From NCBI RefSeq assembly GCF_041346945.1, contig NZ_CP166850.1, positions 4,154,001 to 4,218,000 on the forward strand: 64,000 nucleotides of DNA, read 5' to 3'. The notes beneath the pieces are model-generated. The model was not told the origin of the DNA, did not search any database, and saw nothing but the letters and a program-made list of their open reading frames with translations. This stretch comes from Amycolatopsis sp. cg9 (lineage in GTDB: Bacteria > Actinomycetota > Actinomycetes > Mycobacteriales > Pseudonocardiaceae). The translations under genes were made by a program, and so were the position numbers. Below, piece by piece: positions 8,116 through 17,631 of the stretch (positions within the stretch are counted from its first letter, which is position 1; each line of letters opens with the position of its first letter).

Positions 8116-9650
8116 GCGCCGATCTCCTGGGCTTCTTCCACGGCTGGTTCGGTTTCGGGGATGGCGAGGGTCAGCACGGCTTCCTCGGTCGCTTCTTCGC
8201 GGCCGATCTCGCCGGCCAGCCGCCCGGCGCGCATCACGAGGATGCGGTCGGCGAGCGTCAGCACCTCGGGCAGGTCGGACGAGATGACCAGCAGCGCGAT
8301 GCCTTCCGCGGCGAGACCGTCGACGATCCGGTAGATCTCGGCCTTCGCGCCGACGTCGACCCCGCGCGTCGGCTCGTCGAGGATCAGCAGCTTCGGCCGC
8401 CGCGCGAGCCACCGCGCGAGGACGGCCTTCTGCTGGTTGCCGCCGGACAGCTTCCGGACTTCCTGCTCCATCGACGGCGTCCGCACGCGGAGCTCGCGCA
8501 CGTACTCCTCGACGAGCGCGCGTTCCTTCGCCCGCTTCACCACGCGGAACCGGCGAAGGCGGTCGAGGACGGCGATGGAGACGTTGTCGCGCACGGACCG
8601 CTGCATGAGCAACGCGTCCGTCTTGCGCTCTTCGGGGGCGAAACCGATGCCCGCCTTCACGGCGTCGCCCGGGTTGTGCGCGCGCAGCCGCTTGCCGTCG
8701 AGTTCCACCGTCCCGGACCGGATCGGCAGGTCGCCGACGATCGCGCGGGCCAGCTCCGAGCGCCCGGCGCCGACCAGTCCCGCGAGGCAGACGACCTCGC
8801 CCGCGCGGACCTGCAGCGAGATGCCGGTGACGTCGTCGGTCGTGACGTCGTCGAGCTTCAGGACGACGTCGCCGGTGTCCTGCGTGACGCGGCGCTCGAG
8901 GGCCGACAGGTCGCGGCCGATCATCATCCGGACCAGGCCGGGCTCGTCGGTCTCGGAGACCTGCTGGACGCCGACGAGCTTCCCGTCGCGCAGCACGGCG
9001 ACGCGGTCGGCGAGCTGGAAGATCTCCTTCATCCGGTGCGAGACGTAGACGACCGCGACCCCGCTGTCGCGCAGCCGGCCGATCAGCCGGAACAGCGCCT
9101 CGACCTCGTGCTCGGACAGCGACGACGTCGGTTCGTCGAACGCGATCACCTTCGGCGGGGTGGCCGCGGTGAGCACGCGCAGGATCTCGACGAGCTGGCG
9201 CTGGGCGGCGGAGAGGGCGACGCCGAGCGTGGCCGGGTTGAGCACGCCCTCGAAGCCGTATTCGGCGAGCGCGTCGTGCGTGGCCTTCATGAGCGTGCGG
9301 CGGTTGAACACCCGGCCCTTCGCGGGGAGTTCGCCGACGAAGACGTTCTCCGCCACCGAAACGTGCGGGATGATCTCGGGTTCCTGGTAGATCACGCGGA
9401 CCCCGGCGGCCATCGCCGCGCGCGGGGTGTCGAACGCGACCTCGGTGCCGTCGAGCAGGAGGCGCCCGTCGTCGGGGCCCTGGTCGCCGGAGAGGACGCG
9501 CAGCAGCGTCGACTTGCCGGCGCCGTTTTCGCCCATCAGCGCGAGGACTTCGCCGGAGCGGAACTCCAGCGAGACGTCGTCGAGTGCGGTGACCCCGGAG
9601 AAGCGCTTGCCGATGCCCTCGACGGCGAGCGCGGGTGAAGAGGAGGACAT
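8112..9650 (-). CDS. Sugar ABC importer ATPase, two fused nucleotide-binding domains
   Basis: 512 residues. Domain 1 has Walker A GENGAGKST and a signature-like SAAQRQLVEI; domain 2 has the degenerate P-loop GLVGAGRSE and signature LSGGNQQKAVLARW, the usual arrangement in RbsA/XylG/MglA-type proteins. Start ATG at 9650 is preceded by a short leader after the hairpin at 9672-9711; no longer start has a ribosome-binding site. It energises import through the 7090-8115 permease. Confidence 0.92.
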   Translation of the reverse strand: MSSSSPALAVEGIGKRFSGVTALDDVSLEFRSGEVLALMGENGAGKSTLLRVLSGDQGPDDGRLLLDGTEVAFDTPRAAMAAGVRVIYQEPEIIPHVSVAENVFVGELPAKGRVFNRRTLMKATHDALAEYGFEGVLNPATLGVALSAAQRQLVEILRVLTAATPPKVIAFDEPTSSLSEHEVEALFRLIGRLRDSGVAVVYVSHRMKEIFQLADRVAVLRDGKLVGVQQVSETDEPGLVRMMIGRDLSALERRVTQDTGDVVLKLDDVTTDDVTGISLQVRAGEVVCLAGLVGAGRSELARAIVGDLPIRSGTVELDGKRLRAHNPGDAVKAGIGFAPEERKTDALLMQRSVRDNVSIAVLDRLRRFRVVKRAKERALVEEYVRELRVRTPSMEQEVRKLSGGNQQKAVLARWLARRPKLLILDEPTRGVDVGAKAEIYRIVDGLAAEGIALLVISSDLPEVLTLADRILVMRAGRLAGEIGREEATEEAVLTLAIPETEPAVEEAQEIGA

Positions 9651-9671
9651 GGTCGCCCTTCGGCGGTCGAG

Positions 9672-9711
9672 CCCGTACCCGGCACTTTCACGTGAAAGTG
9701 CGGGGTACGGG
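9672..9711. repeat. 40-bp inverted repeat between binding-protein and ATPase genes
   Basis: Two 20-base arms (9672-9691 and 9692-9711) abut without a loop and differ at one position; the centre is CACTTTCACGTGAAAGTG. It lies between the stop of the binding-protein gene and the ATPase start. A hairpin here could stabilise the upstream mRNA or attenuate readthrough, giving more binding protein than transporter. It may also be a dispersed genomic repeat. Confidence 0.8.
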
Positions 9712-9718
9712 AGTTCGG

Positions 9719-10744
9719 TCAGGTGCAGTTGACGCCGGCCTGCTTGTAGTTGTCCTTGTTGACGATCGTGGTCTTCGCGATCGTCTCCGCGGGCAGCTCC
9801 TTGCCGTTCTTCACCTTGTCGACGAGCACCTGGATCGCCGAGCGGCCGACCTCGGCGCCGGAGATGTAGAGCGCGGACTTGTTCCCGGTGTCCTTGCCCG
9901 CGGCCCAGTCCTTGCAGGTGAGGTACGCGCCGAGCCCGACGCCGATGATGTTGTTCGCCTGCACGCCCGAGTTGGCGAGCGCGGTCACGACACCGGTTTC
10001 GTTCTCGTCGTTGCAGCCCCACACGACCCAGTGCTTGACGCCCGGGTTGGAGCCGATCACCGCGCCGGAGCGGTTCTGCGCGTCGACGGGGGAGTTGTCG
10101 GTGCCGACGTCGATCACCTGGACGTCCGCGCCGCCCGACTTCTGGAACGCGGCCTTCGCGGCGTTGACGCGGTCGGTGCAGACGGTGAGGTCCTGCTTGT
10201 AGGCGCTGATGATCTTCGTGTCGGCGGCGGTCCAGCCGGCGGCCTTGAACAGCTTCCCGGCCTCGGTGCCGACCGAGTCGCCCATCTGGCTGCCGTTGAA
10301 GCCGACGAACGCGGCCTTCGCGCCGGTGCCGTCCTTGATGACGTCGTCGGACGCGATCAGCGGGATGCCCGCGCTCTTCGCCTTGTCGATCACCTGCGGG
10401 CCGATGGCCTGGTCGGGGACGACGATGGCGATGCCGTTGGCGCCCTGCGCGACCGCGGCGTCGAGTTCGGTGATCGCTTTGTTGGCGTCCTGGCCGAGGT
10501 TGACGACCTTGAGCTCGACGCCGAGTTCCTTGGCTTTCTCCTGGGCTCCCTGCGCCTGCTCGACGAAGTACTGCTGGTCACCCTGCTTCTGCAGGTAGTA
10601 CAGCGTGATCTTGCCGTTGGCCGGTGCTTGCTGCTGCGGTGCCGCCGTGTCCTTGCCGGAGGAGCACGAGGCCATCAGGACGCCGGAAATCAAACAACAA
10701 CCAACAACGCTCCAGGTGCGAGACCTGTGCGGGTATGTGGACAT
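9719..10744 (-). CDS. Sugar-binding lipoprotein of ABC importer
   Basis: 341 residues. Signal peptide with lipobox LMASC (Cys about residue 27), then a periplasmic-binding-protein type 1 fold (ITLYYLQKQGDQQYFVEQAQGAQEKAKELG; ANGIAIVVPDQ; GIPLIASDD). ATG at 10744 has GGGAG upstream. First gene of the importer operon, expressed from the promoter-like elements at 10805-10834. The neighbouring GH105 and FCD regulator suggest a pectin-derived sugar, but the ligand is not certain. Confidence 0.88.
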   Translation of the reverse strand: MSTYPHRSRTWSVVGCCLISGVLMASCSSGKDTAAPQQQAPANGKITLYYLQKQGDQQYFVEQAQGAQEKAKELGVELKVVNLGQDANKAITELDAAVAQGANGIAIVVPDQAIGPQVIDKAKSAGIPLIASDDVIKDGTGAKAAFVGFNGSQMGDSVGTEAGKLFKAAGWTAADTKIISAYKQDLTVCTDRVNAAKAAFQKSGGADVQVIDVGTDNSPVDAQNRSGAVIGSNPGVKHWVVWGCNDENETGVVTALANSGVQANNIIGVGLGAYLTCKDWAAGKDTGNKSALYISGAEVGRSAIQVLVDKVKNGKELPAETIAKTTIVNKDNYKQAGVNCT

Positions 10745-11074
10745 CGAGTGCTCCCATGGGACCGGGGACGAGTGTTGCGGCTCGGTTACCACCGAGTGAC
10801 TGGTATTACAAAACACCCGTTCGTGGAGCGTCAAGGCGCAGTTAGCGGAGCGAGACCTACTCTCCGTAGTTGCATCGTGGCATTCGCGAGGGTCATTTAT
10901 CGTATTTTTTCCCCGCTGGGCTGCGCGTTGTCCGGTTTTGTCCTGTGCGAATGTTCTGATCGGTGTTGTCGACTGTGGTGGGAGTTTTCGATGACCGGGA
11001 TGCCCTCTCTGCCGGGTTCGCCCGGCTGGCAGGATGGCCGGACGGCGTCCCGGACGACGTCGGGAGGGGGACCG
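10745..11074. other. Intergenic region between divergent binding-protein and CapA-like genes
   Basis: 330 bases without a gene. The left half carries the promoter and operator-like elements of the importer operon (10781-10834). The middle holds an AT-richer patch around 10900-10915 (TTATCGTATTTTTTCCCC). No strong promoter was identified for the CapA-like gene, whose ribosome-binding site lies at 11062-11070. Confidence 0.6.
10781..10834 (-). promoter_or_regulatory. Promoter and candidate GntR operator of sugar importer operon
   Basis: On the minus strand a -35-like TTGACG (10829-10834) is separated by 18 bases from TGTAAT (10805-10810). Just downstream of the predicted start point is an inverted repeat CTCGGT-TACC-ACCGAG (10781-10796), a position suited to repression. 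Assignment to the GntR protein at 6407-7075 is inference from operon context. Confidence 0.45.
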
Positions 11075-12202
11075 ATGACGAAGCACCGCGTCGCCGCGCT
11101 CGCCGGGGTCGCCGTCCTGGTGGCCGGGTGCAGCGGCACACCGCAGCAGTCCGGCCCGGCGCCGACGCCGTTCCCGGAGACGGCGTCTTCCTCGGCCGCC
11201 GCTCCGGACGGTTCGTTCAGCGTCGTGGCGACCGGCGACGTCCTGATCCACCCGGCGCTGACCGAGCAGGCCGAGGCCGACGGCGGCGGCAAGATCGACT
11301 ACCGGCCGCTGCTGGCCGGGATCAAGCCGCTGATCTCCGGCGCCGACCTCGGGATCTGCCACCTCGAGACCCCGCTGGCACCGGAAGGCGGGCCGTACAG
11401 CGGGTACCCGTCGTTCAGCGCGCCCCCGGAGATCGCGGACGCGATCAAGGACACCGGCTACGACACGTGCTCGACGTCGTCCAACCACACGATCGACCAG
11501 GGCGCCGACGGCGTCACGCGCACGCTGGACAAGCTCGACGCCGTCGGCATCAAGCACACCGGCTCGGCCCGGTCGGCGGCGGAAGCGGCGAAGCCCCTGG
11601 TCATGGACGTCAACGGCGTCAAGGTGGCGCAGGTGTCGTACGCCTTCGGGTTCAACGGCATCAAGGTCCCGGCCGGCAAACCGTGGCTGGCCAACCAGAT
11701 CGACGTCGACGACGTCCTGTCGGCGGCGCGCAAGGCGCGTGAGGCGGGCGCGCAGGTCGTGATCGCGAGCCTGCACTGGGGTGTGGAGTACCAGCACGAG
11801 CCGACGGCGGAACAGCGGTCGCAGGCGAAGAAGATCCTGGCGTCGGACGACGTCGACCTGATCATCGGCCACCACGCCCACGTGGTCCAGCCGTTCGAGA
11901 AGCTCGGCGACAAGTGGGTGGCCTACGGCCTGGGCAACAGCATCGCCCGCCACTCGGAACCCCGCGGCGACACCGAAGAGGGAGCGGCGGCGCGGTTCCG
12001 CTTCGTGCGCGATGGCGAGCGGTGGAAGGTCGACAAGGCGGAGTACGTGCCGACGTTGATCAAGCTGGACAACCCGATCCGGCTGCTCGACTTGTCGACT
12101 TCGGAGAAGTCTGGGCCGGTCACGAAGGCGCTGGCGGACACGGACAAGAACATCTTGAGCCTGAAGGCGGACAAGGACGGCTTGACCCGCCCGGGCAAGT
12201 GA
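11075..12202 (+). CDS. CapA-family lipoprotein (metallophosphatase fold)
   Basis: 375 residues. Lipoprotein signal with lipobox VAGCS near residue 19, a Ser/Pro-rich linker, then the CapA/PgsA fold: ATGDVLIH, CSTSSNHTIDQG, ASLHWGVEY and IIGHHAHVVQ, which are the metal-binding motifs of this calcineurin-like subfamily. Homologues are linked to poly-gamma-glutamate capsule formation, but no pgsB/pgsC is nearby, so a capsule role is unproven. ATG at 11075 has GGGAGGGGG upstream; the frame is open much further back but lacks coding character. Confidence 0.82.
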   Translation: MTKHRVAALAGVAVLVAGCSGTPQQSGPAPTPFPETASSSAAAPDGSFSVVATGDVLIHPALTEQAEADGGGKIDYRPLLAGIKPLISGADLGICHLETPLAPEGGPYSGYPSFSAPPEIADAIKDTGYDTCSTSSNHTIDQGADGVTRTLDKLDAVGIKHTGSARSAAEAAKPLVMDVNGVKVAQVSYAFGFNGIKVPAGKPWLANQIDVDDVLSAARKAREAGAQVVIASLHWGVEYQHEPTAEQRSQAKKILASDDVDLIIGHHAHVVQPFEKLGDKWVAYGLGNSIARHSEPRGDTEEGAAARFRFVRDGERWKVDKAEYVPTLIKLDNPIRLLDLSTSEKSGPVTKALADTDKNILSLKADKDGLTRPGK

Positions 12203-12655
12203 AGGGTGCGACCGGCGGCGCTGCTTCGGTGACTTCGCGCGCGGCTTGAGTCGAGCGCGCGGGCGGCCCGGCGCGGCCTTGCGGGTTGCCCGGCCGGGCG
12301 CGGGCGCGCTGGGACTTGGGCGCGGTCCGCGGTTTGCAGCTGTGGCCGCGCCGGGCTCGCTTTGCTTGAGCAGATGATGCGAGCGCCCGGGGAGGCCTTG
12401 CGTGGTTGCCCGCTGGGCGCGGGTGTGGCCGTGCGGAGGTAGCGGCGATGGTCGTGGGTGCGGTTCGCGGTTCGCAGGCGTAGTCTCGCCGGGCCGAGCA
12501 CGCGGGCGGCCCGGCGTCGCCCAGGCAAGCCGCCCTGCCGGGTGGCCGGGCCGTCCGCAGTGGACCCTGTCGTTCGCACGTGCGGCCGCGCCGACCGCAC
12601 GTGCTGCTCCGGTGGCGCGCCGATCCCTCGCGCCGAACCCCTCCGGCCCGCGGCC
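12203..12655. repeat. Gene-free stretch with diverged ~120-bp tandem repeats
   Basis: 453 bases between convergent genes. Three related segments begin near 12252, 12380 and 12495. The first two share CCTTGCG..GTTGCCCG..GGGCGCGGG and a GCGGTT.GCAG..GT..TCGCCGGGC-type tail; the third repeats GCGGGCGGCCCGGCG of the first. The copies are strongly diverged. Open frames cross the region but have no start signals or recognisable domains, so I see no gene. Confidence 0.5.
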
Positions 12656-13666
12656 TCAGTGCGTGCGGGTCGTGATCAGCCGGGCCAGTGCGGCCAGTTC
12701 TGCCGCCGGGCGGGGGACCGGGTTGACCGACGCCAGCTCCCGAAGTCCCTTCGCCACCAGCGCCGCCGCCTGGGCCTGGCTCCACTGGCGGCCGCCCGCG
12801 GACTCCACCAAGGTGGCCGCGCGGGCCAGCTGCGCCTCGTCCAGGGGGTCCGTGCCTTCGTAGAGCGACGCCAGTTCCGTGCCCGCCTCCGTGCCCGAGG
12901 ACAGGGCCGTCACCACCGGGAGGGACTTCTTGCGGTTCTGCAGGTCCGAGTACACCGGCTTGCCCGTCTCGGCCGGGTTGCCCCAGATGCCGAGCAGGTC
13001 GTCGACGTGCTGGAACGCCAGGCCCACCGCGGTGCCGAACGCGCCGAACCGGTCCGGTGGCCGGGTGCCGTGGAGGGCGCCCAGTTCGCAGGCCGCGCCG
13101 ATCAGGGCCGCCGTCTTGCCGGTGGCCATCCGGACGCACTCCGGTGGTGTGACGTCGTCGCGCTGCTCGAAGTCCAGGTCGGCGGCCTGGCCTTCCAGCA
13201 GGGCGAGCACGCCCTGCGACAACAGCTTCGCGCCTTCGGGGGTCAGCTCCTCGAACGCCAGGCTCAGCAACGCGTCCCCGGCGAGCACCGCGGGGCCGGT
13301 GCCGAACACCGTCCACGCCGTCGCGCGGTGACGGCGGGTCGTGTCGCCGTCCATGATGTCGTCGTGCAGCAGCGAAAAGTTGTGCACGAGCTCCACCGCG
13401 ACGGCCGCCGGCACGGCCTCCGCCGGGTCGCCGCCCGCGGCCTCCGCGCACAGCAGGACCAGCGCGGGCCGCAACGCCTTGCCGCCGTCCGCCGAGGACG
13501 GTTCGCCCTGGGCGTCCCACCAGCCGAAGTGGTAGCCGGCGATCCGGCGCATCACGTCCGGCAGCCGGTCCGCGGCGGTGCGCAGCGCCGGGTCGACCAG
13601 ACCCTTGCTCCACGCGAGAACCTCGGCGAGGGGACGGGCCGCCGTACGTGCGTCCATGGTCGTCAT
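12656..13666 (-). CDS. Polyprenyl diphosphate synthase, encapsulin-linked
   Basis: 336 residues, trans-isoprenyl diphosphate synthase fold. First Asp-rich motif [10 protein letters not shown]; second motif [18 protein letters not shown] is the substrate-binding block near the N-terminus, and NRKKSLPVV follows motif two. The enzyme condenses isopentenyl diphosphate with an allylic diphosphate; chain length cannot be called. ATG at 13666 overlaps the stop of the second shell-protein gene (ATGA). Polyprenyl synthases are known associates of family-2B encapsulins and may be cargo. There is no long disordered N-terminal extension here, so the targeting signal, if any, is not obvious. Confidence 0.9.
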   Translation of the reverse strand: MTTMDARTAARPLAEVLAWSKGLVDPALRTAADRLPDVMRRIAGYHFGWWDAQGEPSSADGGKALRPALVLLCAEAAGGDPAEAVPAAVAVELVHNFSLLHDDIMDGDTTRRHRATAWTVFGTGPAVLAGDALLSLAFEELTPEGAKLLSQGVLALLEGQAADLDFEQRDDVTPPECVRMATGKTAALIGAACELGALHGTRPPDRFGAFGTAVGLAFQHVDDLLGIWGNPAETGKPVYSDLQNRKKSLPVVTALSSGTEAGTELASLYEGTDPLDEAQLARAATLVESAGGRQWSQAQAAALVAKGLRELASVNPVPRPAAELAALARLITTRTH

Positions 13667-15051
13667 GCGATCCCGACCTCGACGTCGTCGAGAATGCCCA
13701 GCGCGTCCGGGACCAGCACGGCCGCGGAGTGGTAGGCGCTGACGAGGTAGGAGGTGACCGCGCGGTCCCCGGTCCCCATCAGCCGCACGTTGATGCCCGG
13801 CTGGTACTCGTCCGGGAGTTGTTTGGGACGCAAGCCGATCACCCCCGCGTCGTCCTCCCCGGTGCGCATCGCCAGGATCGACGTCGTCCCGGTGTCGGTC
13901 ACCGGAATCTTGTCGCACGGCAGGATCGGCACGCCGCGCCAGGTCTGAACCCGTTTCCCATCCAGGACAACGGTATCCGGGTAGACCCGGTGGGCGGTGC
14001 AGGCCCGCCCGAACGCGGCGATCGCGCGGGGGTGAGCGAGGAAGAACTTCGTCTTCCGCCGCCGGCACAGCAGGTCGTCCATGTCCAGCGGTGTGGGTGG
14101 CCCGCTGCGGGTGGTGATCCGGTGCTTGAGCCCGGCGTTGTGCAGCAGCCCGAAGTCGGTGTTGGTGATCAGGTCGTGTTCCTGCCGTTCCCGCAACGCT
14201 TCCACGGTCAGCCGCAGCTGCTGTTCGAGCTGGTTGTGGGGCTGGTTGTAGAGGTCGGTGACGCGGGTGTGGACGTGCAGCACGGTTTGCGCGACGGCGA
14301 GTTCGTATTCGCGGGGTGCGGGGTCGTAGTCGACGTAGGTGCCGGCCAGGCGGGGTTCCCCGTCGTGCCCGGCGGACAGGTCGATGCTGGCTTCGCCCTT
14401 GGTGTTCTGCGGTTTCCGGGGCCGTGAAGCCGCTTCGGCCACGTGGGTGCGCAGCGATTGCAGGCGGCCGTTGAGGCGGGCGTAGGTCGCGGCGGGCAGG
14501 ACGAGGGCGGTGACGCGGGTGGCGGCGCGGGCGGTGAAGCCCCAGGTGGCGTCGTCGCGGGTGAGCAGGTCGGCGCCGAGGTGGTCGCCGTCGGTGGCGG
14601 TGGTGAGGGCGGTGTCGTCGCCGTAGGGGCCGGTGCGGTGGCGGGTGACTTTCCCGTGCGCGATGAGGATGAGGGTGTCGAGCGGGGTGCCTTCGGTGAG
14701 CAGGGTCGCGCCGGGTTCGTATTCGCGGTGCTCGAACGCCTCCGCCAGCGCCCCGAGTGCGGTGTCGTCGCCGAAGCCGCGCAGGAGGGCGAGTTCGGTG
14801 AGTTCGGCGGGGACGACGTGGACGCGGGTGCCGGTGGTGTAGAAGGAGAGTTTGCCGTCGCCGAGGGTGTAGGTGAGGCGGCGGTTGACGCGGTAGCTGC
14901 CGGCGGGAACGTCGACCCACGGCAGCTGCGAGAGCAGCCAGCGCGGGGTGATGCCCCGCATCTGCGGCAGTGATTTGGTGGTGGTGGCCAGGGTCCGGGC
15001 CGCGGGCACACCGAGGGACAACTGCACCGAGGGTTCGTCGGTGACCGTCAC
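13663..15051 (-). CDS. Family 2B encapsulin shell protein, copy 2 (CNBD-containing)
   Basis: 462 residues, closely related along its length to the neighbouring 15054-16469 product. N-terminal arm ([21 protein letters not shown]), then a cyclic-nucleotide-binding-like beta-roll at about residues 85-210 ([29 protein letters not shown]), then the HK97-like shell part with [28 protein letters not shown] and [17 protein letters not shown]. The phosphate-binding cassette reads [12 protein letters not shown], lacking the usual FGE. GTG start two bases after the upstream stop; stop overlaps the synthase start. Expected to build a mixed-subunit protein nanocompartment. Confidence 0.85.
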   Translation of the reverse strand: MTVTDEPSVQLSLGVPAARTLATTTKSLPQMRGITPRWLLSQLPWVDVPAGSYRVNRRLTYTLGDGKLSFYTTGTRVHVVPAELTELALLRGFGDDTALGALAEAFEHREYEPGATLLTEGTPLDTLILIAHGKVTRHRTGPYGDDTALTTATDGDHLGADLLTRDDATWGFTARAATRVTALVLPAATYARLNGRLQSLRTHVAEAASRPRKPQNTKGEASIDLSAGHDGEPRLAGTYVDYDPAPREYELAVAQTVLHVHTRVTDLYNQPHNQLEQQLRLTVEALRERQEHDLITNTDFGLLHNAGLKHRITTRSGPPTPLDMDDLLCRRRKTKFFLAHPRAIAAFGRACTAHRVYPDTVVLDGKRVQTWRGVPILPCDKIPVTDTGTTSILAMRTGEDDAGVIGLRPKQLPDEYQPGINVRLMGTGDRAVTSYLVSAYHSAAVLVPDALGILDDVEVGIA

Positions 15052-15053
15052 GG

Positions 15054-16469
15054 TCAGTGTTCCCGGCCGAGTTCGACGCTTTCCAGCACGGCCAGGGCGT
15101 CGGGGACGAGGACGGCGGCGGAGTAGTAGGCGGAGACGAGGTAGGAGATGATGGCCTGGTCGTTGATGCCCATGAACCGGACGTTGAGGCCGGGCTGGTA
15201 TTCGTCGGGCAGGCCGGTCTGGTGCAGGCCGATGACGCCTTGGGCTTGTTCGCCGGTGCGCATCAGCAGGATGGAGCTGGTGCGGGTGTCGGTGACGGGG
15301 ATTTTGTTGCAGGGCAGGATCGGGACGCCGCGCCAGGCGGGGACCTGGTGCCCGGCGAGGTCGACGGAGTCGGGGTAGATGCCGGCTTTGGTGCATTCGC
15401 GGCCGAACGCGGCGATGGTGGTGGGGTGGGCGAGGAAGAAGCCGGGGTCTTTCCAGACGAGGGTGAGCAGTTCGTCGAGGTCATCAGGGGTGGGTGGGCC
15501 GGTGCGGGTGGGGATGCGCTGGGCGAAGTCGGCGTTGTGCAGGAGCCCGAAGTCGGTGTTGTTGACCAGTTCGTGTTCCTGGCGTTCGCGCAGGGCTTCG
15601 ACGGTGAGGCGGAGTTGTTGTTCGATCTGGTTGTGGGGCTGGTTGTAGAGGTCGGCGACGCGGGAGTGCACGCGCAGGACGGTCTGGGCGACGGAGAGTT
15701 CGTATTCCCGCGGTTGGGTGTCGTAGTCGACGAAGGTGCCGGGGAGCTGGGGTTCGCCGTCGTGGCCGGAGGCGAGGGAGATCTCGGCTTCGCCGTGGTC
15801 GTTGCTGGCTGCGGAGCCGCGGGCCTGGTAGGCGTTGAGGTGGGTTTGGAGGGTGTCGGCGCGGGCGAGGACGTCGTCGAAGGCTGAGCGGGGGAGGGTG
15901 AGGACGGTGCAGGCGGTGACGGCTTTGGCGGTGAATTCCCAGATGCCGTCGGTGCGGGTGAGGGTGGTTTCGCCGAAGTGGTCGCCGTCGGCGAGGGTGG
16001 CGAGGGTGGTGTGGTCGCCGTAGGCGCCGGTGCCGATTTTGGTGATTTTGCCGTGGGCGATGAGGAAGACCTGGTCGGCGGGGGAGCCGAATTCGACGAG
16101 GGCGTCGCCGGGTTCGTAGTGGTGCTGGGTGAAGCGGGCGGCGAGTTCGGTGAGGACGTCTTCGTCGTCGTAGCCGCGCAGGGGGGCGAGTTCGCCGAGT
16201 TCGGGGGGGATGACGCGGACGGTGGCGCCGGTGGTGGTGAAGGTGACGCGGCCGTCGCCGACGGAGTAGGAGAGGCGGCGGTTGACGCGGTAGGAGCCGG
16301 CGGCGACGTCGGTCCAGGGGAGGGCTTTGAGGAGCCAGCGGGTGGAGATGCCTTGCATCTGGGGGACGGATTTGGTTGTGGTGGCCAGTGTGCGGGCGGC
16401 GGCCCGGCCGAGGCTCAGTGGTGCCTGTTCGGATTCCACCGGGTCGGTGACAGTCACAGCGAAAACCAC
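15054..16469 (-). CDS. Family 2B encapsulin shell protein, copy 1 (CNBD-containing)
   Basis: 471 residues from the GTG at 16469. A second in-frame GTG at 16457 would give an N-terminus (VTVTD) matching the paralog and may be the real start. Same order as copy 2: N-arm, cyclic-nucleotide-binding-like domain ([24 protein letters not shown]), then HK97-type shell with [21 protein letters not shown] and [17 protein letters not shown]. Its cassette [12 protein letters not shown] keeps the FGE core. Family-2B shells of this kind form icosahedral compartments around terpenoid enzymes (established for the family). First gene of the three-gene operon. Confidence 0.87.
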   Translation of the reverse strand: MVFAVTVTDPVESEQAPLSLGRAAARTLATTTKSVPQMQGISTRWLLKALPWTDVAAGSYRVNRRLSYSVGDGRVTFTTTGATVRVIPPELGELAPLRGYDDEDVLTELAARFTQHHYEPGDALVEFGSPADQVFLIAHGKITKIGTGAYGDHTTLATLADGDHFGETTLTRTDGIWEFTAKAVTACTVLTLPRSAFDDVLARADTLQTHLNAYQARGSAASNDHGEAEISLASGHDGEPQLPGTFVDYDTQPREYELSVAQTVLRVHSRVADLYNQPHNQIEQQLRLTVEALRERQEHELVNNTDFGLLHNADFAQRIPTRTGPPTPDDLDELLTLVWKDPGFFLAHPTTIAAFGRECTKAGIYPDSVDLAGHQVPAWRGVPILPCNKIPVTDTRTSSILLMRTGEQAQGVIGLHQTGLPDEYQPGLNVRFMGINDQAIISYLVSAYYSAAVLVPDALAVLESVELGREH

Positions 16470-16866
16470 CCATCCATTCGCGTCGGAGCGAAATTCGCAC
16501 GGTCAAGCGAAAGTCGCGAAATCAACATAGCAACGGCGCGCCACCGCACAATGCCACGATCGGGTCACCGGGGTCGATTGACGTGGTCCGCTCCGCCATT
16601 CCGGACACCCGGCGGCGGGGGCTCGGTCACCCGGGGTGCTTGGCCGTCACCCGGTCGGGAAGTGCCCAGCTCATAAGGGGAACAGCTGGTTGCCGCGCGA
16701 AGCGACAACCACCGTCCGCGGGCCGGGAACTGGGCCGAACCGGCGAAAACGGCGGCCCGGGTGCGGCCACCCGGATGAATCGAACAATGTACGGTTGTCC
16801 GGCCGGAAACGGGTGACTAGCTTGGGCGATTCCGGTGGTGGAAACCCCGGTGGGGAAAGGACGTGG
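16470..16866. other. Divergent promoter region, encapsulin operon / DUF4239 gene
   Basis: 397 bases without a gene. On the minus strand TTGTGC (16546-16551) and TATGTT (16524-16529), 16 bases apart, are a possible encapsulin promoter. On the plus strand TTGTCC (16795-16800) and TAGCTT (16818-16823), 17 bases apart, fit a promoter for the DUF4239 gene. The middle 16600-16780 shows nothing specific. Confidence 0.5.
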
Positions 16867-17631
16867 ATGAACATCTTCGTGACCGGTGCGCTCTGGGTGG
16901 CCGGTGCGGCCTTGGTCGGAGGCCTGATCGCCTACCTGGTCCGCCGGTTCGGCTGGGACGAAGGCCGGCCCGACAACAACGACGCGGCGGGCCAGGTGTT
17001 CACCATCGTCGGCGGGCTGCACGCGGTGCTGGTCGCGTTCGTGCTCATCTCCCTGTTCGACTCGGTCGGCTCCGCGAGCCAGGACGCGCAGACCGAGGCC
17101 GACAGCCTGGTCGCGGCCACCTGGGCGGCCGACGCGCTCCCCGCCGAGACGAAGGACCGGGTGCACGAGCTCGCCGTGGCCTACGCGCGCACGGTCGAGG
17201 AGCAGGAGTGGCCGCGCCTGGCCGACGGCGGCGCGATCCCCACGACCGGCTGGACGCAGCTCGACCAGATGCGGCAGGCGGTCGCGGCCGCCGAGGTCGA
17301 CGGCGACTGGGAGATCGACCGCAAGACCGAGGCGAGCAACCAGCTCTGGTCGGTCTACCAGGCCCGCCAGCAGCGGCTGGCCAACTCCGGCGGCGGCGGG
17401 GTCGGCGCGGTCGTCTGGTTCGCGCTGATCCTCGGCAGCCTGATCACCGCGATCCTGCTGCCCAACCTCTTCGGCGGCACCCGGCTGGCCGCGCACATCA
17501 TCATCGTGTCCACCCTGGCCGGCACGATCACGTTGCTGCTCTTCGCGATCCACGAACTGCAGAACCCGTTCAGCGGCGGGGCGAAGGTGCCGCCGGAGGC
17601 GTTCACGACGGCGCTGGACCGGCTGGTTTGA
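16867..17631 (+). CDS. DUF4239 (bestrophin-like) membrane protein
   Basis: 254 residues. Two membrane helices at the N-terminus (ALWVAGAALVGGLIAYLV; FTIVGGLHAVLVAFVLISLF), a soluble helical middle with conserved AQTEADSLVAATW, and two helices near the C-terminus (VGAVVWFALILGSLITAILL; IIIVSTLAGTITLLLFAI). This layout is that of DUF4239/bestrophin-like proteins, whose function is unknown. ATG at 16867 has GGAAAGG upstream; the open frame extends to 16636 without a better start. The following gene starts inside its last codons. Confidence 0.8.
   Translation: MNIFVTGALWVAGAALVGGLIAYLVRRFGWDEGRPDNNDAAGQVFTIVGGLHAVLVAFVLISLFDSVGSASQDAQTEADSLVAATWAADALPAETKDRVHELAVAYARTVEEQEWPRLADGGAIPTTGWTQLDQMRQAVAAAEVDGDWEIDRKTEASNQLWSVYQARQQRLANSGGGGVGAVVWFALILGSLITAILLPNLFGGTRLAAHIIIVSTLAGTITLLLFAIHELQNPFSGGAKVPPEAFTTALDRLV

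Noticed and set aside
9601..9620. AAGCGCTT cores inside coding sequences (also near 57361 and 60284)
   Set aside because: They arise from Lys-Arg-Phe codons in conserved protein blocks, so they were not called operators.
11075..12202. Capsule (poly-gamma-glutamate) operon
   Set aside because: Only the CapA-like protein is present; no pgsB or pgsC homologue adjoins it.
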